Assembly (NCBI RefSeq): GCF_001424545.1
Contig: NZ_LMQL01000015.1
Coordinates: 123,600-187,599 of the forward strand
DNA from: Ramlibacter sp. Leaf400
GTDB lineage: Bacteria > Pseudomonadota > Gammaproteobacteria > Burkholderiales > Burkholderiaceae_C
Direction: 5' to 3'
DNA: 64,000 nucleotides
Made by a program: the position numbers and the translations under genes. This document shows positions 51,053-61,381 of the stretch, piece by piece; within the stretch, counting starts at the first letter, position 1; every line of letters begins with the position of its first letter. The notes beneath the pieces are model-generated. The model searched no databases. It worked only from the letters and a program-made list of their open reading frames with translations, and was not told the origin of the DNA.

Positions 51053-51631
51053 ATGGACGAGCCTGTATTTCCCGTACCCGAGCATCGCAGCCGGCTGCTG
51101 GAGGGGATGGCGCGGGCTGTGGCCGCCAAGGGCTACGCCGGCACCACCATCGCCGACATCGTGCGCGAGGCCAGCGTCTCGCGCCGCACCTTCTACGAGC
51201 ACTTCCAGGCCAAGTCCGAATGCCTGATCGCGCTGTACGAGGCGGCCAGCCACAACGCGCTGAAGGTGCTGCGCGCGGGCATCGCGCCCGCACACCCCTG
51301 GGAGGCCCAGGTGGAGCAGGCCCTCGCCGCCTACTTCGCCGCGCTGGCGGCCAATCCGCTGCTGATGCGCACGCTCTACATCGAGATCCTCGGCCTCGGA
51401 CCCGAGGGGCTGGCCGCGCGCCGGCGGGTGAACGGGGAGATCGCCCGCTTCATGCTGGAGGTGGTGAACGGGGCGCCCGGGGGCGGGCCGCTGTCGCCGC
51501 AGATGGCGACGGCGGTGGTGGGCGGCATCAACGAGCTGGTGCTCGAGTACATCGAGCGGGACGACGAGGAGCGCCTGGTCGAACTGGTGAAACCCGCCGC
51601 CCAGCTGGTGCGGGCCGTCACCGGCAAGTAG
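51053..51631 (+). CDS. TetR-family transcriptional regulator
   Basis: A 192-residue regulator. The N-terminal HTH reads GMARAVAAKGYAGTTIADIV, then REASVSRRTFYEHFQAKSE (the recognition helix region), followed by a helical ligand-binding domain. It is transcribed away from the hydrolase-ALDH-SDR operon. Two identical GGTAC-N6-GTACC palindromes lie in the 103-bp intergenic region and are the likely binding sites, allowing control of both directions. The effector is probably a substrate or product of that operon (inference). Confidence 0.92.
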   Translation: MDEPVFPVPEHRSRLLEGMARAVAAKGYAGTTIADIVREASVSRRTFYEHFQAKSECLIALYEAASHNALKVLRAGIAPAHPWEAQVEQALAAYFAALAANPLLMRTLYIEILGLGPEGLAARRRVNGEIARFMLEVVNGAPGGGPLSPQMATAVVGGINELVLEYIERDDEERLVELVKPAAQLVRAVTGK

Positions 51632-51648
51632 AAGGAAGCCGAAAGAAA

Positions 51649-51670
51649 AAGGCCCGCCGGAGCGGGCCTT
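51649..51670. terminator. Bidirectional terminator between tetR and hppA
   Basis: AAGGCCCGC (51649-51657), loop CGGA, GCGGGCCTT (51662-51670). On the plus strand CGTTCTT follows; on the minus strand TTTCTTTC follows. It can end both convergent genes. Confidence 0.9.
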
Positions 51671-51689
51671 CGTTCTTGGCGGGCGGGAC

Positions 51690-53855
<2,166 letters not shown>

Positions 53856-53884
53856 TTCTTCATCTCCAGTCCGTTGTCTGCTTG

Positions 53885-53926
53885 GAGGAAGCACCGCAGT
53901 CGGTGCTTCCGCTGCGTTGCTTCCTC
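53885..53926. promoter_or_regulatory. Alternative hairpins in the hppA leader
   Basis: GGAAGCACCG (53887-53896), loop CAGT, CGGTGCTTCC (53901-53910) is a perfect 10-bp stem. GAGGAAGCA (from 53886) can instead pair with TGCTTCCTC (53918-53926). The two pairings exclude each other. They lie 30-70 nt upstream of hppA on its strand. A regulatory role is only a possibility. Confidence 0.4.
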
Positions 53927-54078
53927 GTGGCTCCCCAACGGGCGGGAGACGATTGGCCAACGCGCGGACTATATCGGGAACTGATGACAATCCGGCAAAC
54001 GTGTTGCCGGGTTGCAAGGCCGGCGAAAGTAGAATCAGGGTTAATCCCGAGCACTCTTTTTCTTACGGACCCCGATCC

Positions 54079-54621
54079 ATGTCCCTCGACAACGTCACGC
54101 CCGGCAAGCAGGCCCCCGAAGCGTTCAACGTGATCATCGAAATCCCGATGAACGCCGACCCCGTGAAGTACGAGGTCGACAAGGAAACCGGCGCGATCTT
54201 CGTGGACCGCTTCATGAGCACGTCCATGCACTACCCGACCAACTACGGGTACGTGCCCAAGACCATCAGCGGCGACGGCGACCCGGTCGACGTGCTGGTG
54301 ATCACCCCGGTGCCGCTGATCCCCGGCGTGGTGGTGAGCTGCCGCCCGATCGGCATCCTGAAGATGCAGGACGAGGCCGGCGACGACGCCAAGGTGCTGG
54401 CCGTGCCGGTCGACAAGGTGCTGGCCATCTACACCCACTGGCAGAAGCCCGAGGACCTCAATCCGCTGCGGCTCAAGACCATTTCCCACTTCTTCGAGCA
54501 CTACAAGGACCTGGAGCCGAACAAGTGGGTCAAGGTGCTGGGCTGGGACGGCCCGGACGCGGCCCGCAAGGAAATCCAGGACGGCATGGACAACTACCGC
54601 CGGGGCGAGCAGAAGGCCTGA
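54079..54621 (+). CDS. ppa: Soluble inorganic pyrophosphatase
   Basis: A 180-residue family I enzyme. Active-site stretches seen are [20 protein letters not shown] (in part), [20 protein letters not shown] with the metal-binding Asp cluster, and [15 protein letters not shown]. It hydrolyses cytosolic pyrophosphate and drives biosynthetic reactions. It diverges from the membrane pyrophosphatase gene. The ATG at 54079 follows TTACGGACCCCGATCC, a weak SD context. Confidence 0.97.
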   Translation: MSLDNVTPGKQAPEAFNVIIEIPMNADPVKYEVDKETGAIFVDRFMSTSMHYPTNYGYVPKTISGDGDPVDVLVITPVPLIPGVVVSCRPIGILKMQDEAGDDAKVLAVPVDKVLAIYTHWQKPEDLNPLRLKTISHFFEHYKDLEPNKWVKVLGWDGPDAARKEIQDGMDNYRRGEQKA

Positions 54622-54637
54622 CGGCCATCGCGCGCGC

Positions 54638-55819
54638 TCAGCCGCCGGGCTGCCGGAACGGCGAGCGCGCTTCCAGGTGCTCGAGGTAGTGCTCGATGCC
54701 CTGGCCCTCCCGGGCGAGGAAACGCTCCACCGCATCGGCGAACGACGGGTGCGCCAGCCAGTGGGCGCTGTGCGTCCTGACCGGCATCAGCGCGCGCGCC
54801 ATCTTGTGCTCGCCCTGCGCGCCGCCCTCGAACCGGCCCACGCCGTGTTCGATGCACCACTGCAGCGGCTGGTAGTAGCACGCCTCGAAGTGCAGGCAGT
54901 CCACGCGCTCCAGCGCCCCCCAGTAGCGGCCGTAGGCGGCCTGCGGCGCCTCGCCTTCGTCCGACAGCGCAATCAGGCTGCAAGCGATGTCGCGGCCGTC
55001 GCGCCGGGCGACGAACAGCAGCCAGTGCCCGGGCATCTCGCGCGCCATGCGCCGGAAGAAATCGCGCCGCAGGTAGGGCGGGTTGCCGTGCTCGCGGTAG
55101 GTGCGCTCGTAGCAGCGGTAGAAGAAGTCCCAGTCGGCTTCGCGGATCTCGCTTCCCCGCAGCGCCCGGAAGTCCACGCCGGCCTCGGCGACCTTGCGGC
55201 GCTCCTGGCGGATCTTCTTGCGCTTGTCCTGCGCCAGGCTGGCCAGGAAGTCGTCGAAGCCCGCCCAACCCTGCTGCAGCCAGTGGAACTGCACCGTGTG
55301 CCGCGGCATCAGACCGGCCTGCGCGCAGGCGGCGACGTCATCGTCGGAGAGGAAGAGCAGGTGCAGGGACGACAGCTCGTTCTGGCGGGACAGCGCCACG
55401 AGGATGTCGACCAGCGCCCGCCGCGAGGCGGCGTCGCGCGCCAGCAGGCGCGAGCCGGGCACCGGGGTGAATGGCACGGCCACCAGGCCCTTGGGGTAGT
55501 ACGACAGCCCGTGCTCCTCGTACGCGTTGGCCCAGGCCCAGTCGAACACGTACTCGCCGTACGAATGGCTTTTCAGGTACAGGGCGCAGGCGGCGTGCAG
55601 TTCGTCGCCGCGCCAGAGCGTCACGAAGCTCGGCTGCCAGCCGGTGCCCGCCGTCGCGCTGCCGCTGTCGTGCAGCGCGGCCAGGTACTCGTGGCGCAGG
55701 AAGGGCGTGGGCAGGTCCTGCGAAGCGAGCAGCCCGTTCCACGCCGGCGCGGGCACTTCATCCGGCTTCGCACAGAGGCGGATGACATAATCGTCCGGCG
55801 CTTTTTTCACTGCTGCCAT
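54638..55819 (-). CDS. FemAB-like / GNAT-fold transferase (PF04339 type)
   Basis: A 393-residue soluble protein. It contains WNGLLASQDLPTPFLRHEYL, FLASLAQDKRKKIRQERRKV, YRCYERTYREHGNPPYLRRD, YGRYWGALERVDCLHFEACY and EGGAQGEHKMARALMPVRTHS, the blocks of the PF04339 family, related to FemAB/GNAT acyltransferases. Its substrate is unknown; peptidoglycan-related transfer has been proposed for the family. The ATG is the complement of CAT at 55817-55819 and overlaps the nadE ATG on the other strand within one CATG. AAGG lies 6 nt upstream. Confidence 0.87.
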   Translation of the reverse strand: MAAVKKAPDDYVIRLCAKPDEVPAPAWNGLLASQDLPTPFLRHEYLAALHDSGSATAGTGWQPSFVTLWRGDELHAACALYLKSHSYGEYVFDWAWANAYEEHGLSYYPKGLVAVPFTPVPGSRLLARDAASRRALVDILVALSRQNELSSLHLLFLSDDDVAACAQAGLMPRHTVQFHWLQQGWAGFDDFLASLAQDKRKKIRQERRKVAEAGVDFRALRGSEIREADWDFFYRCYERTYREHGNPPYLRRDFFRRMAREMPGHWLLFVARRDGRDIACSLIALSDEGEAPQAAYGRYWGALERVDCLHFEACYYQPLQWCIEHGVGRFEGGAQGEHKMARALMPVRTHSAHWLAHPSFADAVERFLAREGQGIEHYLEHLEARSPFRQPGG

Positions 55820-57482
55820 GGCCCTTCACATCTGCATCGCCCAGCTCAACTACGTTGTGGGCGACATGCCGGGCAACGCTCAGAAGATCATCGACGCCGC
55901 CCGCACCGCCTACGACAAGGGGGCGCGGCTGGTCGTCACGCCGGAACTGTCCCTGTGCGGCTATCCGGCCGAGGACCTGCTCCTGCGCCCGGCGTTCATC
56001 GCGGCTTGCGATGATGCCGTCAAAACGGTGGCCCGCGAGCTCGCGGGGTTGAAGGGCCTGCACGTGATCGTCGGCCACCCGGTGGGCGGCGACGTGCGCA
56101 GCAAGTCGGTGCAGGTGCAGCGGCGGCTGAACGCGGCCAGCGTGGTCAGCGAAGGCCGCGTGCTGGAGACCTACGCCAAGCGCGAGCTGCCCAACTACCA
56201 GGTGTTCGACGAGCGGCGCTACTTCACGCCGGGCAAGGGCACCTGCGTGTTCCAGGTCGAGGGCCTCAACGTCGGCCTGCTGGTCTGCGAGGACGCCTGG
56301 TTCGAGGAGCCCGCGCTGCTGGCCAAGGAGACCGGGGCCGAGCTGCTGGTGGTCACCAATGCCTCGCCCTTCCACGTCGGCAAGGGCGGCGAGCGCGTCG
56401 CCCGCATGGCCGACCGGGCGCGCGCGGTCGATCTGCCCGTGATCTACGCGCACCTGGTCGGCGGCCAGGACGAGGTGGTGTTCGACGGCGGCTCGTTCGC
56501 GGTCGACGCGGCCGGCACCCTGGCGGGCCGGGCGCCGGGCTTTCGCGAGGACCTGTTCACGGTGAGCGTGGAGCAGGGCGCCGGCGCCCTGGCGCTGAAG
56601 GCCTCGATGGCGCCCGAGCGCGAGCCGGAGGCCGACCTCTGGGACGCCCTGGTGCTGGGCGTGCGCGACTACATCGTCAAGAACGGCTTCCCCGGCGTGC
56701 TGCTCGGCCTGTCGGGCGGGATCGACTCCGCGCTGGTGCTGGCCATCGCGGTGGATGCGCTGGGCAAGGACAAGGTGCGGGCGGTGATGATGCCCTCGCC
56801 CTACACCGCCAACATCTCCCTGGTCGACGCGCGAGAGATGGCCCAGCGGCTGGGCGTGCGCTACGACGAGATCTCGATCACGCCCCAGTTCGAGGCCTTC
56901 AAGCTGGCGCTGGCCAAGGAGTTCGCCGGCCTGCCGGAGGACACGACCGAGGAGAACATCCAGGCCCGCATCCGCGGCGTGCTGCTGATGGCGCTGTCCA
57001 ACAAGTTCGGCAGCATCGTGCTGACCACCGGCAACAAGAGCGAGATGGCCACCGGCTACTGCACGCTCTACGGCGACATGGCCGGCGGCTTCGCGGTGAT
57101 CAAGGACGTGCTCAAGACCATGGTGTTCCGGCTCGCGCGCTGGCGCAACGCGAACGATCCGCACGGCACCGGCGCCAACCCGATCCCCGAACGCATCATC
57201 ACCCGGCCACCGAGCGCGGAGCTGCGGCCCGACCAGACCGACCAGGACAGCCTGCCGCCCTACGAGGTGCTGGACGCCATCCTGGCGCGCTACATGGAGA
57301 ACGACGAGGGGGTCGAGGCGATCGTGGCCGAGGGGTTCGATCGCGCCGTGGTGGAGCGGGTGGCCCGGCTCATTCGCATCAACGAATACAAGCGGCGGCA
57401 AGCGCCGGTGGGCATCCGCGTGACCCACCGCAGCTTCGGCAAGGATTGGCGCTATCCTATTACCGGCAAGTTCCGCGCCTAG
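55818..57482 (+). CDS. nadE: Glutamine-dependent NAD+ synthetase
   Basis: A 554-residue two-domain enzyme. The N-terminal nitrilase-type glutaminase (1-260) has VTPELSLCGYPAEDL (Glu), KRELPNYQVFDE (Lys) and Cys157 in VGLLVCEDAWF. The C-terminal synthetase has the PP-loop SGGIDSA (299-305) and TTGNKSEMATGYCTLYGD. It makes NAD+ from nicotinate adenine dinucleotide using glutamine ammonia. CATAAT at 55786-55791 is a likely -10. The start overlaps the divergent FemAB-like gene by 2 bp. glnB follows 18 bp downstream. Confidence 0.97.
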   Translation: MALHICIAQLNYVVGDMPGNAQKIIDAARTAYDKGARLVVTPELSLCGYPAEDLLLRPAFIAACDDAVKTVARELAGLKGLHVIVGHPVGGDVRSKSVQVQRRLNAASVVSEGRVLETYAKRELPNYQVFDERRYFTPGKGTCVFQVEGLNVGLLVCEDAWFEEPALLAKETGAELLVVTNASPFHVGKGGERVARMADRARAVDLPVIYAHLVGGQDEVVFDGGSFAVDAAGTLAGRAPGFREDLFTVSVEQGAGALALKASMAPEREPEADLWDALVLGVRDYIVKNGFPGVLLGLSGGIDSALVLAIAVDALGKDKVRAVMMPSPYTANISLVDAREMAQRLGVRYDEISITPQFEAFKLALAKEFAGLPEDTTEENIQARIRGVLLMALSNKFGSIVLTTGNKSEMATGYCTLYGDMAGGFAVIKDVLKTMVFRLARWRNANDPHGTGANPIPERIITRPPSAELRPDQTDQDSLPPYEVLDAILARYMENDEGVEAIVAEGFDRAVVERVARLIRINEYKRRQAPVGIRVTHRSFGKDWRYPITGKFRA

Positions 57483-57839
<357 letters not shown>

Positions 57840-57847
57840 GGCCGCCC

Positions 57848-57867
57848 GCGCGGCCGCCCGGCCGCGC
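57848..57867. terminator. GC-rich convergent hairpin between glnB and the LOG gene
   Basis: GCGCGGCC (57848-57855), loop GCCC, GGCCGCGC (57860-57867): a perfect 8-bp stem between two convergent stop codons, without a T run on either strand. It may act as a transcript end protector or Rho-assisted terminator. Confidence 0.45.
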
Positions 57868-58455
57868 CTAGATCTGCGACAGGTCCTGCGCTGAAGGCGC
57901 CGTGGCGCCGGCCACGAGGGACGCCAGCAGCGGCCCGGGCTCGCTGCCCACCTGCACGAGGTCCATCTGCCAGTCGTTCATGAAGCCCTGGCGCACGCTC
58001 TGCTGCAGGAACCCCAGCAGCGGGCCGTAGTAGCCGTCCGTGTCCAGGATGCCCACCGGCTTGTCGTGGTAGCCGAGCTGCCGCCAGGTCCAGACCTCGA
58101 ACAGCTCTTCGAACGTCCCGATGCCGCCGGCCAGCGCGAGGAAGGCGCCGGCCCGCTCGGCCATCATGCGCTTGCGGTCGTGCATGCTGTCGACGATGTG
58201 CAGCTCGGTGCAATCGCGCTTGGCCCACTCCTTCTCGACCAGCGCCTGCGGGATGACGCCGATGACGGTGCCGCCGGCTTCGAGCGTGGCATCGGCCACC
58301 GTGCCCATCAGGCCGTTGTTGCCGCCGCCGTAGACCAGCTGGCCGCCGCGACTGCCGATCCAGTGGCCCACGTCGCGCGCGGCCTGCACGAAGGGCTCGG
58401 CCACGCCGTTGCGCGAGCCGCAGTAGACGCAGATGGAAAAGGGCGCCGCCGTCAT
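57868..58455 (-). CDS. TIGR00730 / LOG-family Rossmann-fold protein
   Basis: A 195-residue protein of the lysine-decarboxylase-like LOG family, whose members include cytokinin riboside monophosphate phosphoribohydrolases. It shows ICVYCGSRNG at the start, LVYGGGNNGLMGTVADA and DSMHDRKRMMAERAGAFLAL. The signature PGGxGTxxE appears as AGGIGTFEE, with Ala for Pro. Physiological role in bacteria is uncertain (AMP or nucleotide ribohydrolase). Its start overlaps the dgkA stop by 4 bp (ATGA). Confidence 0.88.
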   Translation of the reverse strand: MTAAPFSICVYCGSRNGVAEPFVQAARDVGHWIGSRGGQLVYGGGNNGLMGTVADATLEAGGTVIGVIPQALVEKEWAKRDCTELHIVDSMHDRKRMMAERAGAFLALAGGIGTFEELFEVWTWRQLGYHDKPVGILDTDGYYGPLLGFLQQSVRQGFMNDWQMDLVQVGSEPGPLLASLVAGATAPSAQDLSQI

Positions 58456-58856
58456 GAGCCTAGCCTCTGCGCGAGGGCGGCGGTCCAGATGCCCAGCGCC
58501 AAGACCAGGCTGAGGAGGACGGCGGCGCTGCCCATGTCCTTGGCGCGCTTGGACAGGTCGTGCCATTCCGGGCCGATGCGGTCGACGACCGTCTCGACGG
58601 CGGTGTTGAGCAGCTCCACGATCATCACCAGCAGCACCGAGCCGGCCAGCAGCGCCACCTGCACCCAGCCGCGGCCCAGCCAGAAGGCCAGGGGCAGCAG
58701 CACGACGGCGGCGATGGCTTCCTGCCGGAAGGCGACTTCGCCCCAGCCGGCGCGCAGGCCCTGCAGCGAATAGCCGGTGGCGTGCCACAGGCGGCGCAGG
58801 CCGGTGCGCAGCTTGTGCGGGTGGACGGGGGTGATGGCTTCGGGCGGCCGGGACAT
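58452..58856 (-). CDS. dgkA: Diacylglycerol kinase
   Basis: A 134-residue small integral membrane kinase with three helices. It has GLRAGWGEVAFRQEAIAAVV with the conserved Glu before helix 1, and VELLNTAVETVVDRIGPEWH, the ATP/metal-binding helix of DgkA. It phosphorylates diacylglycerol (or undecaprenol in some bacteria) for lipid recycling. Its ATG at 58856 lies 13 bp after the RDD gene stop, and its own stop overlaps the LOG gene start. Confidence 0.93.
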   Translation of the reverse strand: MSRPPEAITPVHPHKLRTGLRRLWHATGYSLQGLRAGWGEVAFRQEAIAAVVLLPLAFWLGRGWVQVALLAGSVLLVMIVELLNTAVETVVDRIGPEWHDLSKRAKDMGSAAVLLSLVLALGIWTAALAQRLGS

Positions 58857-58869
58857 GGGCGCCGATTGT

Positions 58870-59424
58870 CTATGACGCGCGTGACGGCTGCGCGGGCGCC
58901 GACACCAGCCTCGTTCCGGCCAGGACGTCGTGCCAGAACTGCCGCTCGGGGTGGAAGCGGCTGAGCAGCGCCCAGAAGGCGAGCCACCCGGTGAAGAGGA
59001 CCAGCACCGGCCCCGTGGCGACGCGGTGGGATTCGAAGGCGGCCAGCGGCGGCAGCACCCAGACGTAGCTGAATACGTAGCGGATGAAGGCGCGCAGCGG
59101 CCCCAGCGGCCGGCCAAAGCGATCGACCACCCGGATGTGCCATGTCTTCATGGCCAGCGTCTGGCCCTTGCACCAGAACCAGACGAAGTAGATGGCGAGG
59201 ACGGCGAACAGGAAAGCGATGAGCCCCTGCCGGTGCATCAGGCCGTGGCGCATCTGCGTGGCGATGCTGAACACCAGGGCCGCCGCCATGACGACGCCGA
59301 ACAGCAGCAGGCTTTCGTAGAGCCAGGCGGCCATGCGCCGGCGAAGGGGCGGGGCGATCAATGGAGCGGGCGAGGCCGGGCCGGGAGCCGCCTCGCCGCC
59401 GGAGAGGCTCGGCGGTCGGGACAT
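58870..59424 (-). CDS. RDD family membrane protein
   Basis: A 184-residue protein. A Pro/Ala-rich N-terminus is followed by RRRMAAWLYESLLLFGVVMA, the RDD entry helix (here with the usual Arg but Tyr-Glu in place of Asp-Asp), two to three more helices, CKGQTLAMKTWHIRVVDRFG and HDVLAGTRLV, which are family-typical. RDD proteins are mostly of unknown function, some possibly Na+/H+ exchangers. It lies 4 bp after the DUF3106 gene, last or near last in the sigma-factor operon. Confidence 0.87.
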   Translation of the reverse strand: MSRPPSLSGGEAAPGPASPAPLIAPPLRRRMAAWLYESLLLFGVVMAAALVFSIATQMRHGLMHRQGLIAFLFAVLAIYFVWFWCKGQTLAMKTWHIRVVDRFGRPLGPLRAFIRYVFSYVWVLPPLAAFESHRVATGPVLVLFTGWLAFWALLSRFHPERQFWHDVLAGTRLVSAPAQPSRAS

Positions 59425-59428
59425 GGGT

Positions 59429-60133
59429 TCAGTTGGCCGTGGCCGGCGGGGCGGGCACGGGCAGGGGCTGAGGCTCGCCGTTGAGCCCGGACGCGATGCG
59501 CGGCGGCTTGGGCCCGCGCTCGCTGCGGGGGACGTTGGCCAGCTTCTGGGCGGGCACCGGCTTGACGGCGGCGGCGGCGGCGGGCGGCGTGCGAGACGTG
59601 GCGCCGGCCGCCAGCCTGCGCTTTTCTTCCGGTGACAGGGCCTGGTAGGCCTCCCACTTGGCCTTCTTGTCGTCGGCCGAGACGCCCTGGGTTTCACCGA
59701 AGTTCAGGCGGGCCTGCGCGCGCTGCTGCGGGCTGAGCGCCACCCATTCGTTCATGCGGCTGTGCAGCTTGGCCTGCTCCTGCGGGGCCATGCGGCCGTA
59801 GTTGCGCGACAGCGCGAGCCACTTGCGTTTCTGCGCCTCGCTCAGCGTGGCCCAGGTGCCGGCCAGCGGCTGCAGGGCGGCGCGCTGCTCGGCGCCCAGC
59901 TCCGACCAGGCCGGGCGTGTCTGGGCGGGGGCCTGCGCCACCCGGGTGGCCTGGCCCTTGGACGGGGCGGGGTGCACCGCCGCGGGACTGGCCGCAGCGC
60001 CGGGCTGGGTGAGCGTGGCGGCGGGCTGGTTGGCCAGTGCGGGCGTGATCAGGACGGCGCCGGCCAGCAGCCATGCGCCACCGGCGAGGGACAGCCGGGC
60101 GGGGAACCGCGCGCCGAAACGGGGGCCTTGCAT
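59429..60133 (-). CDS. DUF3106 domain exported protein
   Basis: A 234-residue protein. A signal peptide ends near ALA (about residue 34), followed by an Ala/Pro-rich linker. A helical region with repeated P/W-x-L-s-x-x-Q units follows: WSELGAEQRAALQPLAGTW, LSEAQKRKWLALSRNYGRM, LSPQQRAQARLNFGE and LSPEEKRRLAAG, characteristic of DUF3106. The pattern resembles zinc-sensing or CpxP-like helical hairpins but no function is established. It lies 13 bp downstream of the DUF3619 gene in the ECF operon. Confidence 0.88.
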   Translation of the reverse strand: MQGPRFGARFPARLSLAGGAWLLAGAVLITPALANQPAATLTQPGAAASPAAVHPAPSKGQATRVAQAPAQTRPAWSELGAEQRAALQPLAGTWATLSEAQKRKWLALSRNYGRMAPQEQAKLHSRMNEWVALSPQQRAQARLNFGETQGVSADDKKAKWEAYQALSPEEKRRLAAGATSRTPPAAAAAVKPVPAQKLANVPRSERGPKPPRIASGLNGEPQPLPVPAPPATAN

Positions 60134-60146
60134 GCGCGCCCCCGAC

Positions 60147-60566
60147 TCAGCGGCCGGACTTGAGGAACTGGACGAAGCCCGGATCGGCGTAAGCCGCCGG
60201 CGGCAGGTCGTCGGTGAGGAGGGCGGCGTCGACTTCCGCGACCTCGCTGGCGCGACGCTCGTTCTGGACGACGTGGATCGTCACCAGGCCGGCCGCCAGC
60301 ACGATGAGCGGCAGCGCCGAAGCCAGGCGCTGCCAAAAGCTGACCTGCTCGTCGCCGCCCAGCGTGGCCTGGCCGCCGGACGCGGAGACCGAATGGACGG
60401 ACTGCAGGGCGGCCTGGCGGTGGGCCAGGGCCTGCATCCGCGCGGCGCGCAGGCGCTCGGAGATGTCGTGGGGGAGCCCGGCGGCACCCGCGTCCAGGCG
60501 GGCCGCGATGCGGCGTCCGAACTGGTCCTGGCGGGCGAGCGCCACGGCGGGGCTGATCGTGTTCAT
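60147..60566 (-). CDS. DUF3619 membrane protein, likely anti-sigma partner
   Basis: A 139-residue protein: a cytoplasmic N-terminus (QDQFGRRIAARLDAGAAGL, LRAARMQALAHRQA), one transmembrane helix (about 83-102, ASALPLIVLAAGLVTIHVV) and a short periplasmic tail ending FVQFLKSGR. It overlaps the ECF sigma gene stop (ATGA). The topology and gene order fit an anti-sigma factor although no ZAS motif (HxxxCxxC) is present. That role is inference; the family is named DUF3619. Confidence 0.85.
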   Translation of the reverse strand: MNTISPAVALARQDQFGRRIAARLDAGAAGLPHDISERLRAARMQALAHRQAALQSVHSVSASGGQATLGGDEQVSFWQRLASALPLIVLAAGLVTIHVVQNERRASEVAEVDAALLTDDLPPAAYADPGFVQFLKSGR

Positions 60567-61129
60567 GGTTGTAATCCCTTTGCCTTCAGTGCTTTGCTGA
60601 GGGCCTGGACCGCCCGGGAGCAGTGGGTCTTGACACTGCCCTCCGAGCAACCCATGGCCGCCGCCGTTTCGGCCACGTCCATATCCTCCCAGTAACGCAT
60701 CAGGAATGCCTCACGTTGACGCGGGGGAAGTCCCTGGATCTCGACTTCGATCTCTCGCAAGACCTGGGCCCGGCGCGTGGAGTCCTCGGCGCTCTCCGCC
60801 TGCTGTGAGTTCTCCAGCGCCGTGTAAGTTTCCAGCAGATCGAAATCTCCGTCGTCCGAGGCGGACTCGAAGTCGCTCATGTTGGAAAACAGCGCGTTGC
60901 GCGTCTTCTGGCGGCGGAACCAGTCCAGCGTGCAGTTGGACAGGATGCGCTGGAAGAGCATCGGGAGTTCCGCCGGCGGCTTGTCGCCGTAGTGCTGCGC
61001 CAGCTTCATCATGCTTTCCTGCACGATGTCCAGCGCCGCTTCCTCGTCGCGGACGTGGTAGACGGAGCGCTTGAAGGCCCGTTTTTCGACGCTCTTGAGG
61101 AAGTCGGAGAGTTCTCGTTCGGTGGCCAA
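60563..61129 (-). CDS. ECF-type RNA polymerase sigma factor
   Basis: A 188-residue sigma-70 family protein. Region 2 has FKRSVYHVRDEEAALDIVQE and LFQRILSNCTLDWFRRQKTR; region 4 has LPPRQREAFLMRYWEDMDVAETAAAMGCSEGSVKTHCSRAV (shown as separate motifs YWEDMDVAE and GCSEGSVKTH). The start is the TTG at 61129 giving LATERELSDFLK; an ATG at 61228 is in frame but lies upstream of CATAAT (about 61180), a probable -10. It leads the operon with DUF3619, DUF3106 and RDD genes. Confidence 0.9.
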   Translation of the reverse strand: MATERELSDFLKSVEKRAFKRSVYHVRDEEAALDIVQESMMKLAQHYGDKPPAELPMLFQRILSNCTLDWFRRQKTRNALFSNMSDFESASDDGDFDLLETYTALENSQQAESAEDSTRRAQVLREIEVEIQGLPPRQREAFLMRYWEDMDVAETAAAMGCSEGSVKTHCSRAVQALSKALKAKGLQP

Positions 61130-61381
61130 GTGGAGGGGACCTTCGCGACGCTTCGGGTCCGGTGCTTGAGCGGGCGCGATTATGGCACCCGGGCGCAGCC
61201 GCTCGGGCCCTCCCGGTTGAGGTGCCATAATGCGCGCTGCAAGTCAAAAGGCAAACGAGCCCGGATCCGGCGGCGCAATCGGCCCGTCCATGGTCTTGGG
61301 TTCTAAGTCCCGAAACGGCCCCACAAGGGCGCGTGAGGGGCACCCCAAGGTTATTCGTTCCCGAAGCCCGAAAGGTTGATC

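Noticed and set aside
53856..54078. Fluoride or other riboswitch in the hppA/ppa intergenic region
   Set aside because: Pyrophosphatase genes sometimes carry such elements, but I see none of the conserved loop sequences, only simple hairpins.
61290..61379. A 29-codon frame directly before ilvB as an attenuator leader peptide
   Set aside because: It has almost no Leu/Ile/Val codons, no SD is evident, and no terminator with competing stems follows.
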